64,000 bases of DNA. Source: Actinoplanes solisilvae (GTDB lineage Bacteria; Actinomycetota; Actinomycetes; Mycobacteriales; Micromonosporaceae). The notes below the pieces were generated by a model. The model was not told the origin of the DNA. It searched no databases and was given only the letters and a program-made list of their open reading frames with translations. The stretch spans positions 1 to 64,000 of the forward strand of contig NZ_RJAC01000036.1 of NCBI RefSeq assembly GCF_003999975.1. Reading direction: 5' to 3'. The translations under genes and the position numbers were made by a program. Of the stretch, positions 1 through 8,256 are shown one piece after another (position 1 is the stretch's first letter; the number at the start of each line of letters is the position of its first letter).

Positions 1-105
1 GATACGCAACACGGCAAGCGCCCGCGCGGCGGTCCTGGTCAGCATGGAGCCGGGCGCCTCGACCTTCTCGAGGTGAGCGGCGGTTCCCCGGCCGATGGTG
101 GTCAT
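1..105 (-). CDS. N-terminal fragment of an unidentified protein (runs off the window)
   Basis: Only the first 35 codons are present. The ATG at 105 follows GGGAGGACATC, a good ribosome site, and a DosR-type box (192-205) lies 87 bp upstream on the same strand. The visible peptide ends with a run (TAARALAVLRI) that looks like the lead-in to a first membrane helix. That is reminiscent of DoxX-family quinone oxidoreductase subunits, but 35 residues cannot settle it. It is read away from the upstream USP genes, so it may be driven by its own box or by read-through. Confidence 0.55.
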   Translation of the reverse strand, partial: MTTIGRGTAAHLEKVEAPGSMLTRTAARALAVLRI

Positions 106-191
106 GATGTCCTCCCAGATTTCGATGTCGTTGGATATGACGGTGCCGGACAGTTCGTCGCGGCGGCGGAGGCGAAGTGCCTGACTTCGAT

Positions 192-205
192 GGGACCAAG
201 GTCCC
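192..205 (-). promoter_or_regulatory. DosR-type box
   Basis: GGGACCAAGGTCCC, two perfect GGGACC/GGTCCC half-sites. It sits between the end of the USP gene at 211 and the start of the partial gene at 105, which is its likely target. Confidence 0.65.
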
Positions 206-210
206 GCCGG

Positions 211-683
211 TCAGCGGCGGCCTTCGTGCACGACCGCGACCGAGCAGGCCGAATGACGCAGCACGTGCTGGCTCACCGAACCGAGCAGAGCGCCGGCACG
301 CTGACCGAGCCGAGCAGACCGGCGACGCCGCTGATTCCGCGGCTGCCCAGCGCGATGAGGCCGGCGCCCTCGGAGCGCTCGATGAGGCTGATCGCGGCGC
401 CCGCATGGACGATCGACGTCCTCGTCCGGACGGCCGGGTGGGTAGTTCGGGCGTTGCGCACGACCTCGTTCAGCATCCCGTGGACGGCCCGGTCGGTCTC
501 CCCGTCCGGCCACACGCCGGGCGCGGCCATGGTGGCCGTAGCGGGGGCCCAGGTCGGCCATTCGTACGCGTAGATAAAGTCGACGCTTGCCCCCGTGCGG
601 GCTGCTTCGTCGAGCGCCCACGCGGCCGCGGACCGCGCGCCGACCGATCGGTCGTAGCCCACGACAATGGTGCGAGCGGACAT
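211..683 (-). pseudogene. Universal stress protein, frameshifted near the C-terminus
   Basis: Single-domain USP. ATG at 683 follows AGGGAGACGTC. The first frame gives the USP N-terminus (TIVVGYDRS) through GSRGISGVAGLLGSVS, then hits a stop at 273. The missing C-terminal strand (LLGSVSQHVLRHSACSVAVV) is present in another frame and runs on to a stop at 211. At the junction the segment TCTGCTCGG recurs 29 bp apart within an imperfect tandem repeat, so a small duplication probably caused the frameshift. The gene lies 22 bp downstream of the tandem USP gene and probably shared its promoter. The closest relative in the window is the USP at 63694. The shortened 136-residue product would lack the last beta strand of the ATP-binding fold. 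Confidence 0.75.
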
Positions 684-705
684 GACGTCTCCCTTCAGAT
701 GCCGG

Positions 706-1584
706 TCAGGCCGCCGGCGCGGTGGAACGGTGAACGATCAGCACGGGGCACTCCGAGTGGTGCAGAAGCTGCTGGCCGGCGGAGCCGAGCAGCGACCTGC
801 TGACGACACCGTGTCCGTGGTCGCCCACGACCACGAGTTGCGCTCCGGCCGACGCGTGGACGAGCGCGGCCGCGGCGCCGTCGTGGGTGAGCACCACGTT
901 CACCGGCACCTGGGGGTATTTCTCGGCCCACGGCTCGAGCAGTTCGTTCACCGCGGCCCGCTGGACCGCGTCCTCGTCCGGGGTGTCGACGTCGGCCGGC
1001 CGCACATTGGCGAGCCAGAGCGGGATCACCGGCAGGAACGCCCGGACAACGGTCAGCGGGGCCTGGCGAGCCGCGGCGTTCTCGATGGCAGTTTCCAGGA
1101 CCGGCTCGGCCGCCGGGGTCTCGTCGAGTCCGGCCACCACCGGACCGGTCGGATTGGCCCTGCCGCGCACGACCACGACCGGGCATGTGGCTTGCGTGGC
1201 CACCCGCTGACTCACCGACCCGAGCAGCAGCCCGGCGAATCCGCCGCGGCCGCGGCTGCCCACGACCAGAAGGGCCGCATCACGCGAGACCCGCAGCAAT
1301 CCTGCTGCGGCGTGCCCAATGAGCGTCCGGCTTTCGATCTCGATGCCGGGGGCGAGTGCCCGGGCGCGGTCGCGAGCCGCGGACACGATCGCCTCCGCGA
1401 TCGCCCGCGCCACGTCGATGTACTCGTTGCCGATGTCGAAGCGGGACTCGTGCCAGTCCCATTCGTAGGCGTGCACGATGCGCAGCGGGGCCCGGCGCCG
1501 CCGAGCCTCAGCGGCTGCCCATTCGACGGCGGCGGTGCCGCAGGCTGTGCCGTCCGTGCCGACCACGACACTCGGGTTCCTCAT
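706..1584 (-). CDS. Tandem universal stress protein (two USP domains)
   Basis: 292 residues holding two USP domains (about 1-145 and 150-292), the arrangement of M. tuberculosis Rv2623 and Rv2005c. Both ATP-binding loops fit G-x2-G-x9-G-S/T: GSRGRGGFAGLLLGS in domain 1 and GDHGHGVVSRSLLGS in domain 2. Nucleotide binding is therefore expected in both halves. The ATG at 1584 follows AGGAGAGCGGAC. Two DosR-type boxes lie 56 and 78 bp upstream in the same orientation. Such proteins are cytoplasmic and are thought to link ATP levels to growth arrest; the exact partner here is unknown. Confidence 0.9.
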   Translation of the reverse strand: MRNPSVVVGTDGTACGTAAVEWAAAEARRRRAPLRIVHAYEWDWHESRFDIGNEYIDVARAIAEAIVSAARDRARALAPGIEIESRTLIGHAAAGLLRVSRDAALLVVGSRGRGGFAGLLLGSVSQRVATQATCPVVVVRGRANPTGPVVAGLDETPAAEPVLETAIENAAARQAPLTVVRAFLPVIPLWLANVRPADVDTPDEDAVQRAAVNELLEPWAEKYPQVPVNVVLTHDGAAAALVHASAGAQLVVVGDHGHGVVSRSLLGSAGQQLLHHSECPVLIVHRSTAPAA

Positions 1585-1639
1585 GTCCGCTCTCCTTTCG
1601 ATCCACTTCGATCCTTGAGCGCGTGGTGGCACCGAGGCA

Positions 1640-1653
1640 GGGCGCGAGGTCCC
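1640..1653 (-). promoter_or_regulatory. DosR-type box, proximal copy
   Basis: GGGCGCGAGGTCCC, read on the minus strand as GGGACCTCGCGCCC. It lies 56 bp before the tandem USP start at 1584. Confidence 0.6.
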
Positions 1654-1661
1654 GTCCGCGT

Positions 1662-1675
1662 GGGCCGAAGGGCTC
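1662..1675 (-). promoter_or_regulatory. DosR-type box, distal copy in a divergent promoter
   Basis: GGGCCGAAGGGCTC. It starts 22 bp from the proximal box, in the same orientation, so the pair could bind two regulator dimers on one face of the DNA. It is also 57 bp before the nitroreductase-like gene at 1732 and may serve both directions. Confidence 0.6.
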
Positions 1676-1731
1676 TGGAAGCACAGGCCGGGCGGCGACA
1701 CCCTGAGAGGAGGGAGCGAGGAGGAGGAACG

Positions 1732-2718
1732 ATGACCACCACGATCAGTCCGCCCGCCCGGGACGTCCTCACCGAGTGCGTCCGCACCGCCACGGCCGCG
1801 CCGTCGCTGCAGAACAGTCAGCCCTGGCAGTTCCGGATCCGCGGCTCCCGCATCGACGTGTACGCCGATCCGTCGTGTCATCTGCCCGTGCTGGACCCCG
1901 ACGGTCGCGAGCATCTGATCAGCGTCGGCGCGGCCGTCTTCACGCTGCGGCTGGCGATCCGGCGGAGCGGTTACCGGTCCGACCACGTACTGTTTCCCGA
2001 CGCCGGCCGGCCGGACCTGGTGGCCCGAGTTACCGCCACCGGCCCGTCGCCGGTGGCTCCAGCGACGGAGGCGCTCGCCGCAGCAATCCCGCATCGCCAC
2101 ACCAACCGGTGGCCGTTCGCACAGACGACCGTTCCCGTGGCTGTGCTCGACCACCTGCGTGAAGCCGCTCGTCGCGAAGGTGCGCTGCTGGCCGCCACCG
2201 GTCCGGCCGGCCGGGACGCGGTGCTGCGTCTGGCCCGACGCGCGGATCACCAAGTGCGGGCGCGACCCGGCTACCGCGAGGAGTTGCGCCGCTGGACGGC
2301 CACCGGTCCGCGGCCCGACGGCGTACCGAGGTGGGCGGCCGGCCCGCAGGACTCCTGGGACGCACTGCCGATCCGGGAATTCGCCGAGCCCGGGGGTGGC
2401 CCACACCCGAGTGACCGCTTCGAGCCGTACCCCACGATCCTCGTTCTGGCCACTCGCGGCGACCAACCCTCGGACTGGGTGCGGGCCGGGCAGGCCCTGC
2501 AACGGGTCTTGCTCACCGCTACCTGGCACGGCCTGGCGACGATGCCCATCAGCCAGCCGATCGAGGAGCCGTCGGTGCGCCGGCTGCTCCTCGACCCGGC
2601 CTCAGGGCTGACGGCGCAGATGCTCGTGCGGGTGGGTTACGGACGCACCGTCGGCCGGACCCCGCGGCGCCCGCTGGCCGAGGTGCTGCTGTCGACCGGC
2701 CGCCGACGGCCCACCTGA
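1732..2718 (+). CDS. Acg-family nitroreductase-like flavoprotein, subgroup A
   Basis: 328 residues. Family marks are the N-terminal APSLQNSQPWQF (FMN site region), IPHRHTNRWPF near residue 125, the central VRAGQALQRVLLTATWHGL and a C-terminal VGYGRT..PRRPLAEVL. These match the Acg family (Rv2032, Rv3131, Rv3127), which is DosR-regulated in M. tuberculosis. Members bind FMN but often lack classic nitroreductase activity, so FMN storage or sequestration is as likely as catalysis. ATG at 1732 follows GAGGAGGAAC. It is transcribed divergently from the tandem USP. Its closest copy in the window is at 56336. Confidence 0.88.
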   Translation: MTTTISPPARDVLTECVRTATAAPSLQNSQPWQFRIRGSRIDVYADPSCHLPVLDPDGREHLISVGAAVFTLRLAIRRSGYRSDHVLFPDAGRPDLVARVTATGPSPVAPATEALAAAIPHRHTNRWPFAQTTVPVAVLDHLREAARREGALLAATGPAGRDAVLRLARRADHQVRARPGYREELRRWTATGPRPDGVPRWAAGPQDSWDALPIREFAEPGGGPHPSDRFEPYPTILVLATRGDQPSDWVRAGQALQRVLLTATWHGLATMPISQPIEEPSVRRLLLDPASGLTAQMLVRVGYGRTVGRTPRRPLAEVLLSTGRRRPT

Positions 2719-2815
2719 TCATCCAGGACCAATGCGTGGCCGTCGAGGAAACCGGCCGCGGCGTCTTCGAGGACAAGGCCGTCAAGAACCGGACGGCCAC
2801 ATGCCCTCGCCGTGC

Positions 2816-2829
2816 GGGACCTTCGGCCC
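2816..2829 (+). promoter_or_regulatory. DosR-type box (consensus)
   Basis: GGGACCTTCGGCCC followed by TGA, 58 bp before the P-type ATPase start at 2887. This copy and the one at 13383 define the local consensus. Confidence 0.78.
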
Positions 2830-2886
2830 TGATGACCCGATGGCCCCCACCCGATCCTGGAGAGCAGATCGACAGGAGGGGACATC

Positions 2887-5352
2887 GTGGGGATCACCGC
2901 AGTCGGCGCCACCACCGGCCTCACCACCGCGGAGGCGCTGGCGCGTCTCGGGAAGGACGGCCCGAACTCGGTCGCCGCGCCCCAGCGGCGCCGGCTGGTG
3001 GGCCGGGTCGGACGTCAGCTTGCCGATCCCCTGGTCGCGCTGTTGCTGGCCGCCGCGGTGGTGACGAGTCTGCTCGGCGACCTGCCGGACACCGCCGTCA
3101 TCGTCCTGGTCGTCACGGTGAACACCCTGATCGGAGTCGTGCAGGAGGTGCGCGCCGACGCGGCGATCGCGGCGCTGGATCGCCTCGCCGCCCCCACCGC
3201 GCGTGTGGTGCGCGACGGCCACGACCGCATCCTGCCGGCCGCGGAGCTGGTACGCGAAGACTTCGTACGTCTGGAAGCCGGGGATGTCGTCCCGGCCGAT
3301 TTGCGTCTGGTCGAGGCGGAGCGGGCGAGCTTCGACGAATCGGCGCTGACCGGGGAGTCGGTGCCCGTGCATCGGGCGGCCGGTGAGGAGGCCGCGTCCG
3401 GGACGGTGCTGACCAGCGGCCGGGCCGGCGGATCGGTGCTGCGGACCGGTCCGGCCAGCTCGCTGGGCCACATCACCGCCCTGGTCGCCCGCACCAAGCC
3501 CGCACCCACTCCCCTGCAGCGCCGCATCGCCGCGCTGGGCCGGACGCTGGGCATCACCGCTGTCGCCGTCTCCGGCGTCGTCTTCGCGCTGGGCGCCCTC
3601 GCCGGTCAGCCGATCGCGCGGATGGCCATCACCGCGGTCAGCCTGGTCGTCGCGGCCGTGCCGGAGAGCCTGCCCGCCGTCGTGACGCTCACCCTGGCGC
3701 TCGGCGCCCGGCGCATGGCCCGCACGCGAGCCATCCCGCGCCGTCTGCACGCCGTCGAGACGCTCGGCTCGGTCACCGTCATCGCCTCGGACAAGACTGG
3801 AACGCTGACACAGAACCGCATGGCGGTGCAGCAGGCGTTCACCGCGGACGGCGTCCGGCACACGATCACGGGAGCGGGCTACGCCCCCGACGGCGAGATC
3901 CAGCCCGAGGTCTCCGACGCCCTGCGGTTGCTCGCCCAGGGCGGTCTGCTCTGCAACGACGCCAACCTCATCCCGCCCGCCCCGGGAGACGACGGCTGGA
4001 CAGCGGCCGGTGACCCCATGGAAGCCGCTCTACTCGCTTTCGCCGCCCGTTGCGGTCTGGAAAGCACCGCCGAGCGTGCGGCCGCGCCCCGCGTCGCGGA
4101 ACATCCGTTCGACCAGGCGAGCCGCCGCATGACCACTGTGCACCGGATCGGCGACGAAAAGTTCCTGGTCATCACGAAGGGCGCGCCGGAGAATGTCCTG
4201 GACCAGGCGATCGACGCGGATCTGCTCGACACCGCCGGCATCCTGGCCGCGGACGGACTGCGCGTGCTGGCCGTCGCCACCGCGGTCACGACGACCCGGC
4301 CCGATCCGGCGCGGCCGCCCGCGTTGCGAGCCGCGGGCCTGGTCGGCATCGGCGACCCGCTGCGCCCGAGCGCGCGCGACACCGCGGCGGCGTTCGAGGC
4401 GGCCGGCGTACGCCTCCTGCTGATCACAGGCGATCACCCGGCCACCGCCGCCGCGATCGGCCGGAAGCTGGGCATCCTCGGAACCGGCGACCGGGTTGCC
4501 ACCGGCGACCCCTCGATCGACGCCCGGGTCTACGCGCGGACCGCGCCCCAGCAGAAACTCGACATCATCGCCGGTCTCCAGCGACGCGGCGAGGTGGTCG
4601 CCATGACCGGGGACGGCGTCAACGACGCGCCCGCCCTGCGCCGCGCCGACATCGGCGTCGCGATGGGCAGCGGCACCGAGGTGGCCCGCCAGGCGTCCGA
4701 ACTGGTCCTGGTCGACGACAACCTCGCCACGATGGCCGACGCGATCGGCGAGGGCCGGCGCATCTACGACAACATCCGCCGCTTCTTGCGGTACGCGCTC
4801 TCGGGCGGCATCGCCGAGCTCCTGGTGATGCTGGCCGGCCCGCTGGTGGGCATGCCGATCGCACTGCTGCCCGGCCAGTTGCTCTGGATCAACCTGTTGA
4901 CCCACGGCATCCCCGGAGTCGCCCTCGGCGCCGAGCCGGCCGAGGCCGGCGTCATGCACCGCAAGCCCCGCTCGCCGCAGGAATCCGTGCTCGGCGACGG
5001 CCTGCTCCTCAGCGTGCTGGCCGGTGGGGCCTGCCTGGCCGCGGTGACGCTGGGCGCCGGGGTGATCGCGAACTGGCTGGACCGTCCGTGGCAGTCGGTG
5101 ATGTTCGTCGTGCTGGGCCTGGCCCAGCTCGGCGTCGCCCTCGCCGTCCGGGCCAAGGCAGCCCCCGGCGTGACACGGAACTGGTCTCTGCTCGCGGCCG
5201 TGGCGTTGTCCGGGACTCTGCAGGTCGCCGGCGTGCTGCTGCCGCCGCTGCAAACCCTGCTCGGCACCGAGCCGCTCACCCTCACCGAACTGCTGGCCTG
5301 CGCGTTCGCGGCGATGATCCCCGGGGCGGCGCTGCGCGTCATCCGGCGCTGA
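2887..5352 (+). CDS. ctpF: P2-type cation-transporting ATPase (CtpF-like)
   Basis: 821 residues. It has an N-terminal cation-ATPase domain, an actuator domain with LTGESVPV, the membrane motif VPESLPAVVTLTLALG, the phosphorylation motif SDKTGTLTQN (aspartate 302) and the hinge TGDGVNDAPAL. PESLP resembles the PEGLP of calcium and sodium/potassium pumps rather than the CPC of heavy-metal pumps. Calcium or another alkaline cation is thus the likelier substrate. M. tuberculosis CtpF (Rv1997, about 905 residues) is a DosR target. The GTG start follows GGAGGGGACATC. The gene ends 3 bp from the convergent dosR gene. The specific ion is inferred. Confidence 0.9.
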   Translation: MGITAVGATTGLTTAEALARLGKDGPNSVAAPQRRRLVGRVGRQLADPLVALLLAAAVVTSLLGDLPDTAVIVLVVTVNTLIGVVQEVRADAAIAALDRLAAPTARVVRDGHDRILPAAELVREDFVRLEAGDVVPADLRLVEAERASFDESALTGESVPVHRAAGEEAASGTVLTSGRAGGSVLRTGPASSLGHITALVARTKPAPTPLQRRIAALGRTLGITAVAVSGVVFALGALAGQPIARMAITAVSLVVAAVPESLPAVVTLTLALGARRMARTRAIPRRLHAVETLGSVTVIASDKTGTLTQNRMAVQQAFTADGVRHTITGAGYAPDGEIQPEVSDALRLLAQGGLLCNDANLIPPAPGDDGWTAAGDPMEAALLAFAARCGLESTAERAAAPRVAEHPFDQASRRMTTVHRIGDEKFLVITKGAPENVLDQAIDADLLDTAGILAADGLRVLAVATAVTTTRPDPARPPALRAAGLVGIGDPLRPSARDTAAAFEAAGVRLLLITGDHPATAAAIGRKLGILGTGDRVATGDPSIDARVYARTAPQQKLDIIAGLQRRGEVVAMTGDGVNDAPALRRADIGVAMGSGTEVARQASELVLVDDNLATMADAIGEGRRIYDNIRRFLRYALSGGIAELLVMLAGPLVGMPIALLPGQLLWINLLTHGIPGVALGAEPAEAGVMHRKPRSPQESVLGDGLLLSVLAGGACLAAVTLGAGVIANWLDRPWQSVMFVVLGLAQLGVALAVRAKAAPGVTRNWSLLAAVALSGTLQVAGVLLPPLQTLLGTEPLTLTELLACAFAAMIPGAALRVIRR

Positions 5353-5355
5353 GGC

Positions 5356-6009
5356 TCAGTGACCGTCGACCGGAGAGTGCTCACCGAACAGGCGGGTCGC
5401 CAGGACCGCGGCCTGGGTGCGCCGCTCGAGACCGAGCTTGGCCAGGACACTGGAGACGTAGTTCTTCACGGTCTTCTCGGCCAGGAACATCCGCCCGGCG
5501 ATCTCCCGGTTCGTCAGCCCCTCGGCGACGAACTCGAGGATCCGGCGTTCCTGCTCGGTCAGCGCGGCCAGTTCGCGCGGCTGTTCCACGCCGTGCCGGA
5601 TGCGTTCCAGCACGCGCTGCGTCACGGCGGGGTCGAGCAGGGACTGCCCGTCGGCGACCCGGCGAACCGCGTCCACGAGGTCGGTGCCCCTGATCTGTTT
5701 CAGCACGTAGCCCGACGCGCCCGCCATGATGGCGGCGAACAGCGCCTCGTCGTCCTCGTAAGAGGTGAGGATGAGCCCCTTGATGGTCGAGTCGACGGCA
5801 CGCACGTCACGACACACGTCGATGCCGTTGCCGTCGGGGAGCCGGGCGTCGAGGATCGCCACCTGCGGGCGCAGCGCGGGAATGCGACGGGTCGCCTCGG
5901 CCGCCGACGCGGACTCGCCGACGACCTCGATGTCGCCGGCGGCCTGCAGGAGGTCGGCCAGGCCGCGCCGGACCACCTCGTGGTCGTCCAGAAGATAGAC
6001 GCGGATCAT
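5356..6009 (-). CDS. dosR: DosR/DevR-type response regulator (NarL/LuxR family)
   Basis: 217 residues, the same length as M. tuberculosis DosR. The receiver domain has D8/D9, phospho-acceptor D54 and K104. The C-terminal LuxR-type helix-turn-helix reads EKTVKNYVSSVLAKLG. Residues K179, K182 and N183 (DNA contacts) and T198 and T205 (used by DosR for modification and helix locking) fall at identical numbers. This is strong evidence for orthology. No good ribosome site precedes the ATG at 6009. A TACAAC sequence about 12 bp upstream suggests a nearly leaderless transcript. A box 37 bp upstream implies autoregulation. The partner kinase is probably the GAF-GAF kinase at 10579, which is not adjacent. 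Confidence 0.95.
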   Translation of the reverse strand: MIRVYLLDDHEVVRRGLADLLQAAGDIEVVGESASAAEATRRIPALRPQVAILDARLPDGNGIDVCRDVRAVDSTIKGLILTSYEDDEALFAAIMAGASGYVLKQIRGTDLVDAVRRVADGQSLLDPAVTQRVLERIRHGVEQPRELAALTEQERRILEFVAEGLTNREIAGRMFLAEKTVKNYVSSVLAKLGLERRTQAAVLATRLFGEHSPVDGH

Positions 6010-6045
6010 TCGTCCGTTGTACCCCGGCCCGCGAGTGACGTTCCA

Positions 6046-6059
6046 GGGCCGAAGGTCCC
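6046..6059 (-). promoter_or_regulatory. DosR-type box, autoregulatory
   Basis: GGGCCGAAGGTCCC, the exact reverse complement of the consensus, 37 bp before the dosR start. The shorter spacing fits a leaderless dosR transcript. Confidence 0.75.
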
Positions 6060-6100
6060 GTCGCCAGGTCAGATCGCGGTCCCGACCACCGGTGATGATC

Positions 6101-6115
6101 GGGACCAATGACCCT
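6101..6115 (+). promoter_or_regulatory. Degenerate DosR-type box
   Basis: GGGACCAATGACCCT, with one extra base between the half-sites. It is 92 bp upstream of dosR and 177 bp before the DUF1918 gene at 6292. It could be a second dosR site or the DUF1918 operator. Confidence 0.35.
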
Positions 6116-6248
6116 GACAGTCGTGGAGCCGCGGGACGATGATGGCAATGAGCCCACCGGACGCAACCGGACCGGGCGGCCGAGCCGAACAGTGGCGGCC
6201 GAAGAGCCGCGAGACCCACCGTCGCCAAGACGGAAGGCCGGCCGTACC

Positions 6249-6262
6249 CCGGATGTATCCGG
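6249..6262. repeat. Short inverted repeat upstream of DUF1918
   Basis: CCGGATGTATCCGG, two 6-bp arms around a GT centre, ending 29 bp before the start at 6292. It could be an operator or a leader hairpin. Confidence 0.3.
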
Positions 6263-6291
6263 TGGGCCCTTCGACCTGAGGAGGAATCGTC

Positions 6292-6498
6292 ATGATTGCC
6301 CACGTCGGCGACCGCATCGTGCTGGAGGGCACCCACCTGGGCGACGCCCGCCGCACCGGGATCATCGTCGCGCTCGGCCACACCGACGGGTCGCCGCCCT
6401 ACCAGGTTCACTGGCTCGACAACGACCGGACCACGCTCATCTTCCCGGGCGCCGAAGCACGTATCGAACAGAAGGACCCCGATCTCGACCGTCGCTAG
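6292..6498 (+). CDS. DUF1918 small protein
   Basis: 68 residues, full length for the DUF1918 family. This is a small SH3-like fold of unknown role, common beside actinobacterial stress genes. Typical features are the opening VGDRIVLEG, a middle GIIVALGHTDG and the closing YQVHWLDNDRTTLIFPG. ATG at 6292 follows GAGGAATCGTC. The stop overlaps the stop of the convergent acyltransferase gene by 4 bp. The 176 bp upstream hold a degenerate box and a short inverted repeat but no other gene. Confidence 0.85.
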   Translation: MIAHVGDRIVLEGTHLGDARRTGIIVALGHTDGSPPYQVHWLDNDRTTLIFPGAEARIEQKDPDLDRR

Positions 6499-7655
6499 TC
6501 CTCGGGGTCGGCTGTGGTCCCCTCCGCCCGGCGAAGAGGCATCGGGACCGTGGCTATGGCCCGGTAGGGCGCTGTTCCGACGGCCGGCGTCTCAGGTGGT
6601 GTCGTCGCCGGCGAGCCGGGCCGGACGATGGTGCTGGGCCACAACCGCGGTCGCCGGCGCGCCGCCAGATCTTCGGCCCAGCCGAACGCGAGCACGGCCA
6701 GCACTGTCAGCAGCAACGCCAGCACAAGGTCGGTCACGGCCGCCAGAGGCCCACCCAGTTCGTCGAGGGCGATCACGGCCAGCAGCGGCCACACCGCCGC
6801 GATCGCGGTGTTGTGCCACAGGTAGATGGTCACGGCCCGACCGTTGATCAGGGTAACGATGCGGTCCAGCGGGCCCGCTGCGGCCAGCCAGCCCATCGGC
6901 GGCTGCCAGCGAAGCACCACCAGCACGAAGCCCAGCGACCACAGTGCCTGCGCCTGCGGGAGGTCGTTGAGATCCCAGCTTCCGGACGTCGACGCCCACA
7001 CGAGGGCGGCTGCCCCGAGGACGAACGCAATCGTATAAGCCAGCCACGGCCGTACCCTGGCCAACCGTCCGTCGTGGTGGGCGAAGCCGGCGATCCAGCA
7101 TCCCCCGTAGGTCGCGAAGTCCCACAGGCCGGTGTCGGCCGTTTCCGGCAGCGGGAGCTCGGTCACCTCGAGAACCGCCATGATCAGCAGTGGTACGCCG
7201 AGGGCGGCGAGTCCGATCTTCCGCCACAGCGCGAACAGCAACGGCGACAGCAGCACAAACCAGACGTACGCCCGTAGGTACCAGAGCGGCTCCCAGATGT
7301 CGACGGCCTGATCGCTGCCGGGCGGATCACCGAGCGGCAAGATCCAGAAGATCAACGCAGGCACGCTGAACGGATGCTCGCCGTCGCTCTCGCTCGCCCA
7401 TCCGGCGATCAGCATGACCGGCACCGCGATCACACCCAGCAGCCACAGCGGAGGCAGCAGACGCCGCAGCCGTGAGGTGACAACCCTGCGGGCGGGACGT
7501 CTGGACAGCGACGCGGCCGTCAGCGATCCGGCCAGGGCGAACATGACACCCATCGCGGGAAGCAGGATGGACAGCCACGGCCAGCCGAACAGGTGGTAGA
7601 CGATCACACGAACGATCGCGGCGGCACGAAGCAGATCAAGATAGCGATCTCGCAC
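6495..7655 (-). CDS. Membrane acyltransferase (acyltransferase-3 / OpgC-like)
   Basis: 386 residues with about ten hydrophobic segments. It begins RDRYLDLLRAAAIVRVIVYH; the Arg and the His after the first helix are typical of acyltransferase-3 proteins, which move acyl groups onto exported sugars or lipids at the membrane. The chosen GTG start at 7655 follows GAGGAGGAAC. It lies 14 bp after the stop of the PNPOx-like gene, so the two probably form one transcript started at the box at 8219. The substrate cannot be told from sequence. Confidence 0.75.
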   Translation of the reverse strand: MRDRYLDLLRAAAIVRVIVYHLFGWPWLSILLPAMGVMFALAGSLTAASLSRRPARRVVTSRLRRLLPPLWLLGVIAVPVMLIAGWASESDGEHPFSVPALIFWILPLGDPPGSDQAVDIWEPLWYLRAYVWFVLLSPLLFALWRKIGLAALGVPLLIMAVLEVTELPLPETADTGLWDFATYGGCWIAGFAHHDGRLARVRPWLAYTIAFVLGAAALVWASTSGSWDLNDLPQAQALWSLGFVLVVLRWQPPMGWLAAAGPLDRIVTLINGRAVTIYLWHNTAIAAVWPLLAVIALDELGGPLAAVTDLVLALLLTVLAVLAFGWAEDLAARRRPRLWPSTIVRPGSPATTPPETPAVGTAPYRAIATVPMPLRRAEGTTADPED

Positions 7656-7669
7656 CGCCGCGTTCCTCC

Positions 7670-8167
7670 TCAGCCGATCGCGACGCGGGCACGCGCCCGG
7701 GCGGGTTCGCGCATGGCCCTCAGCGGCACACCCAGGCCGTAGGTGATGAAGTGACCGGTGGGACGGATCTCGAGGATCGAGCAGTTCGCACGCCGGTCCG
7801 GAGGCACCAGCCGGTCGAGCCGGGGCAGATGGTCCAGATGATCGCCGGAATGCACCACCGCGACGGCCGAGAAGCTCACGGTGGCCGGCGGGATCGGAAA
7901 CACCGACGACAGGAGACCACCACGGCGGATCGGCACCGTCACCGCGACGAGGCCGTCCACAGCCATGTGCCGTGCCTTCCAGCTGTCCTTGGCGACGGCC
8001 ACGAACAGGCTGCGGCCCTCGATGGCATAGACGACGCCGCTGGAACGGGGCGCTCCCGCGGGGGTGACATGGCTGAGCACGGCGAACGAGGCCCGCCTCA
8101 TGGCACGCCAGACATCGTCGGCGGTCAGCGACGTCATCAGACCGGCTGGGCGGATCGAAGTCGACAT
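7670..8167 (-). CDS. Pyridoxamine-5'-phosphate-oxidase-like flavin/F420-binding protein
   Basis: 165 residues with a split-barrel PNPOx-like pattern: an N-terminal helix, SFAVLSHVTPAGAPRSSGV, then IEGRSLFVAVAKDSWKARH, the typical strand that packs on the cofactor. M. tuberculosis Rv0080, a DosR target, belongs to the same superfamily. The ATG at 8167 follows GGAAGAGAG; an in-frame ATG further upstream has no comparable site. A box lies 52 bp upstream. The cofactor (FMN, haem or F420) and substrate are unknown. Confidence 0.78.
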   Translation of the reverse strand: MSTSIRPAGLMTSLTADDVWRAMRRASFAVLSHVTPAGAPRSSGVVYAIEGRSLFVAVAKDSWKARHMAVDGLVAVTVPIRRGGLLSSVFPIPPATVSFSAVAVVHSGDHLDHLPRLDRLVPPDRRANCSILEIRPTGHFITYGLGVPLRAMREPARARARVAIG

Positions 8168-8218
8168 GGCAACTCTCTTCCTTGCTCCCACAACACTCCG
8201 CAAGCCTTCTCGGCGGCA

Positions 8219-8232
8219 GGGCCGAAGGGCTC
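8219..8232 (-). promoter_or_regulatory. DosR-type box
   Basis: GGGCCGAAGGGCTC, 52 bp before the PNPOx-like gene at 8167, between it and the end of the GerW-like gene. Confidence 0.65.
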
Positions 8233-8256
8233 CGCCGGCCGTGGGATCCGCGTTGT

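Noticed and set aside
177..803. Plus-strand open frame over the USP genes at the left edge
   Set aside because: Arg/Ala/Gly-rich without motifs, antisense to clearly conserved USP sequence.
6263..6276. GGGCCCTTCGACCT as a DosR-type box for DUF1918
   Set aside because: It overlaps the ribosome site 15 bp before the start codon, where an activator site could not work, and both half-sites deviate.
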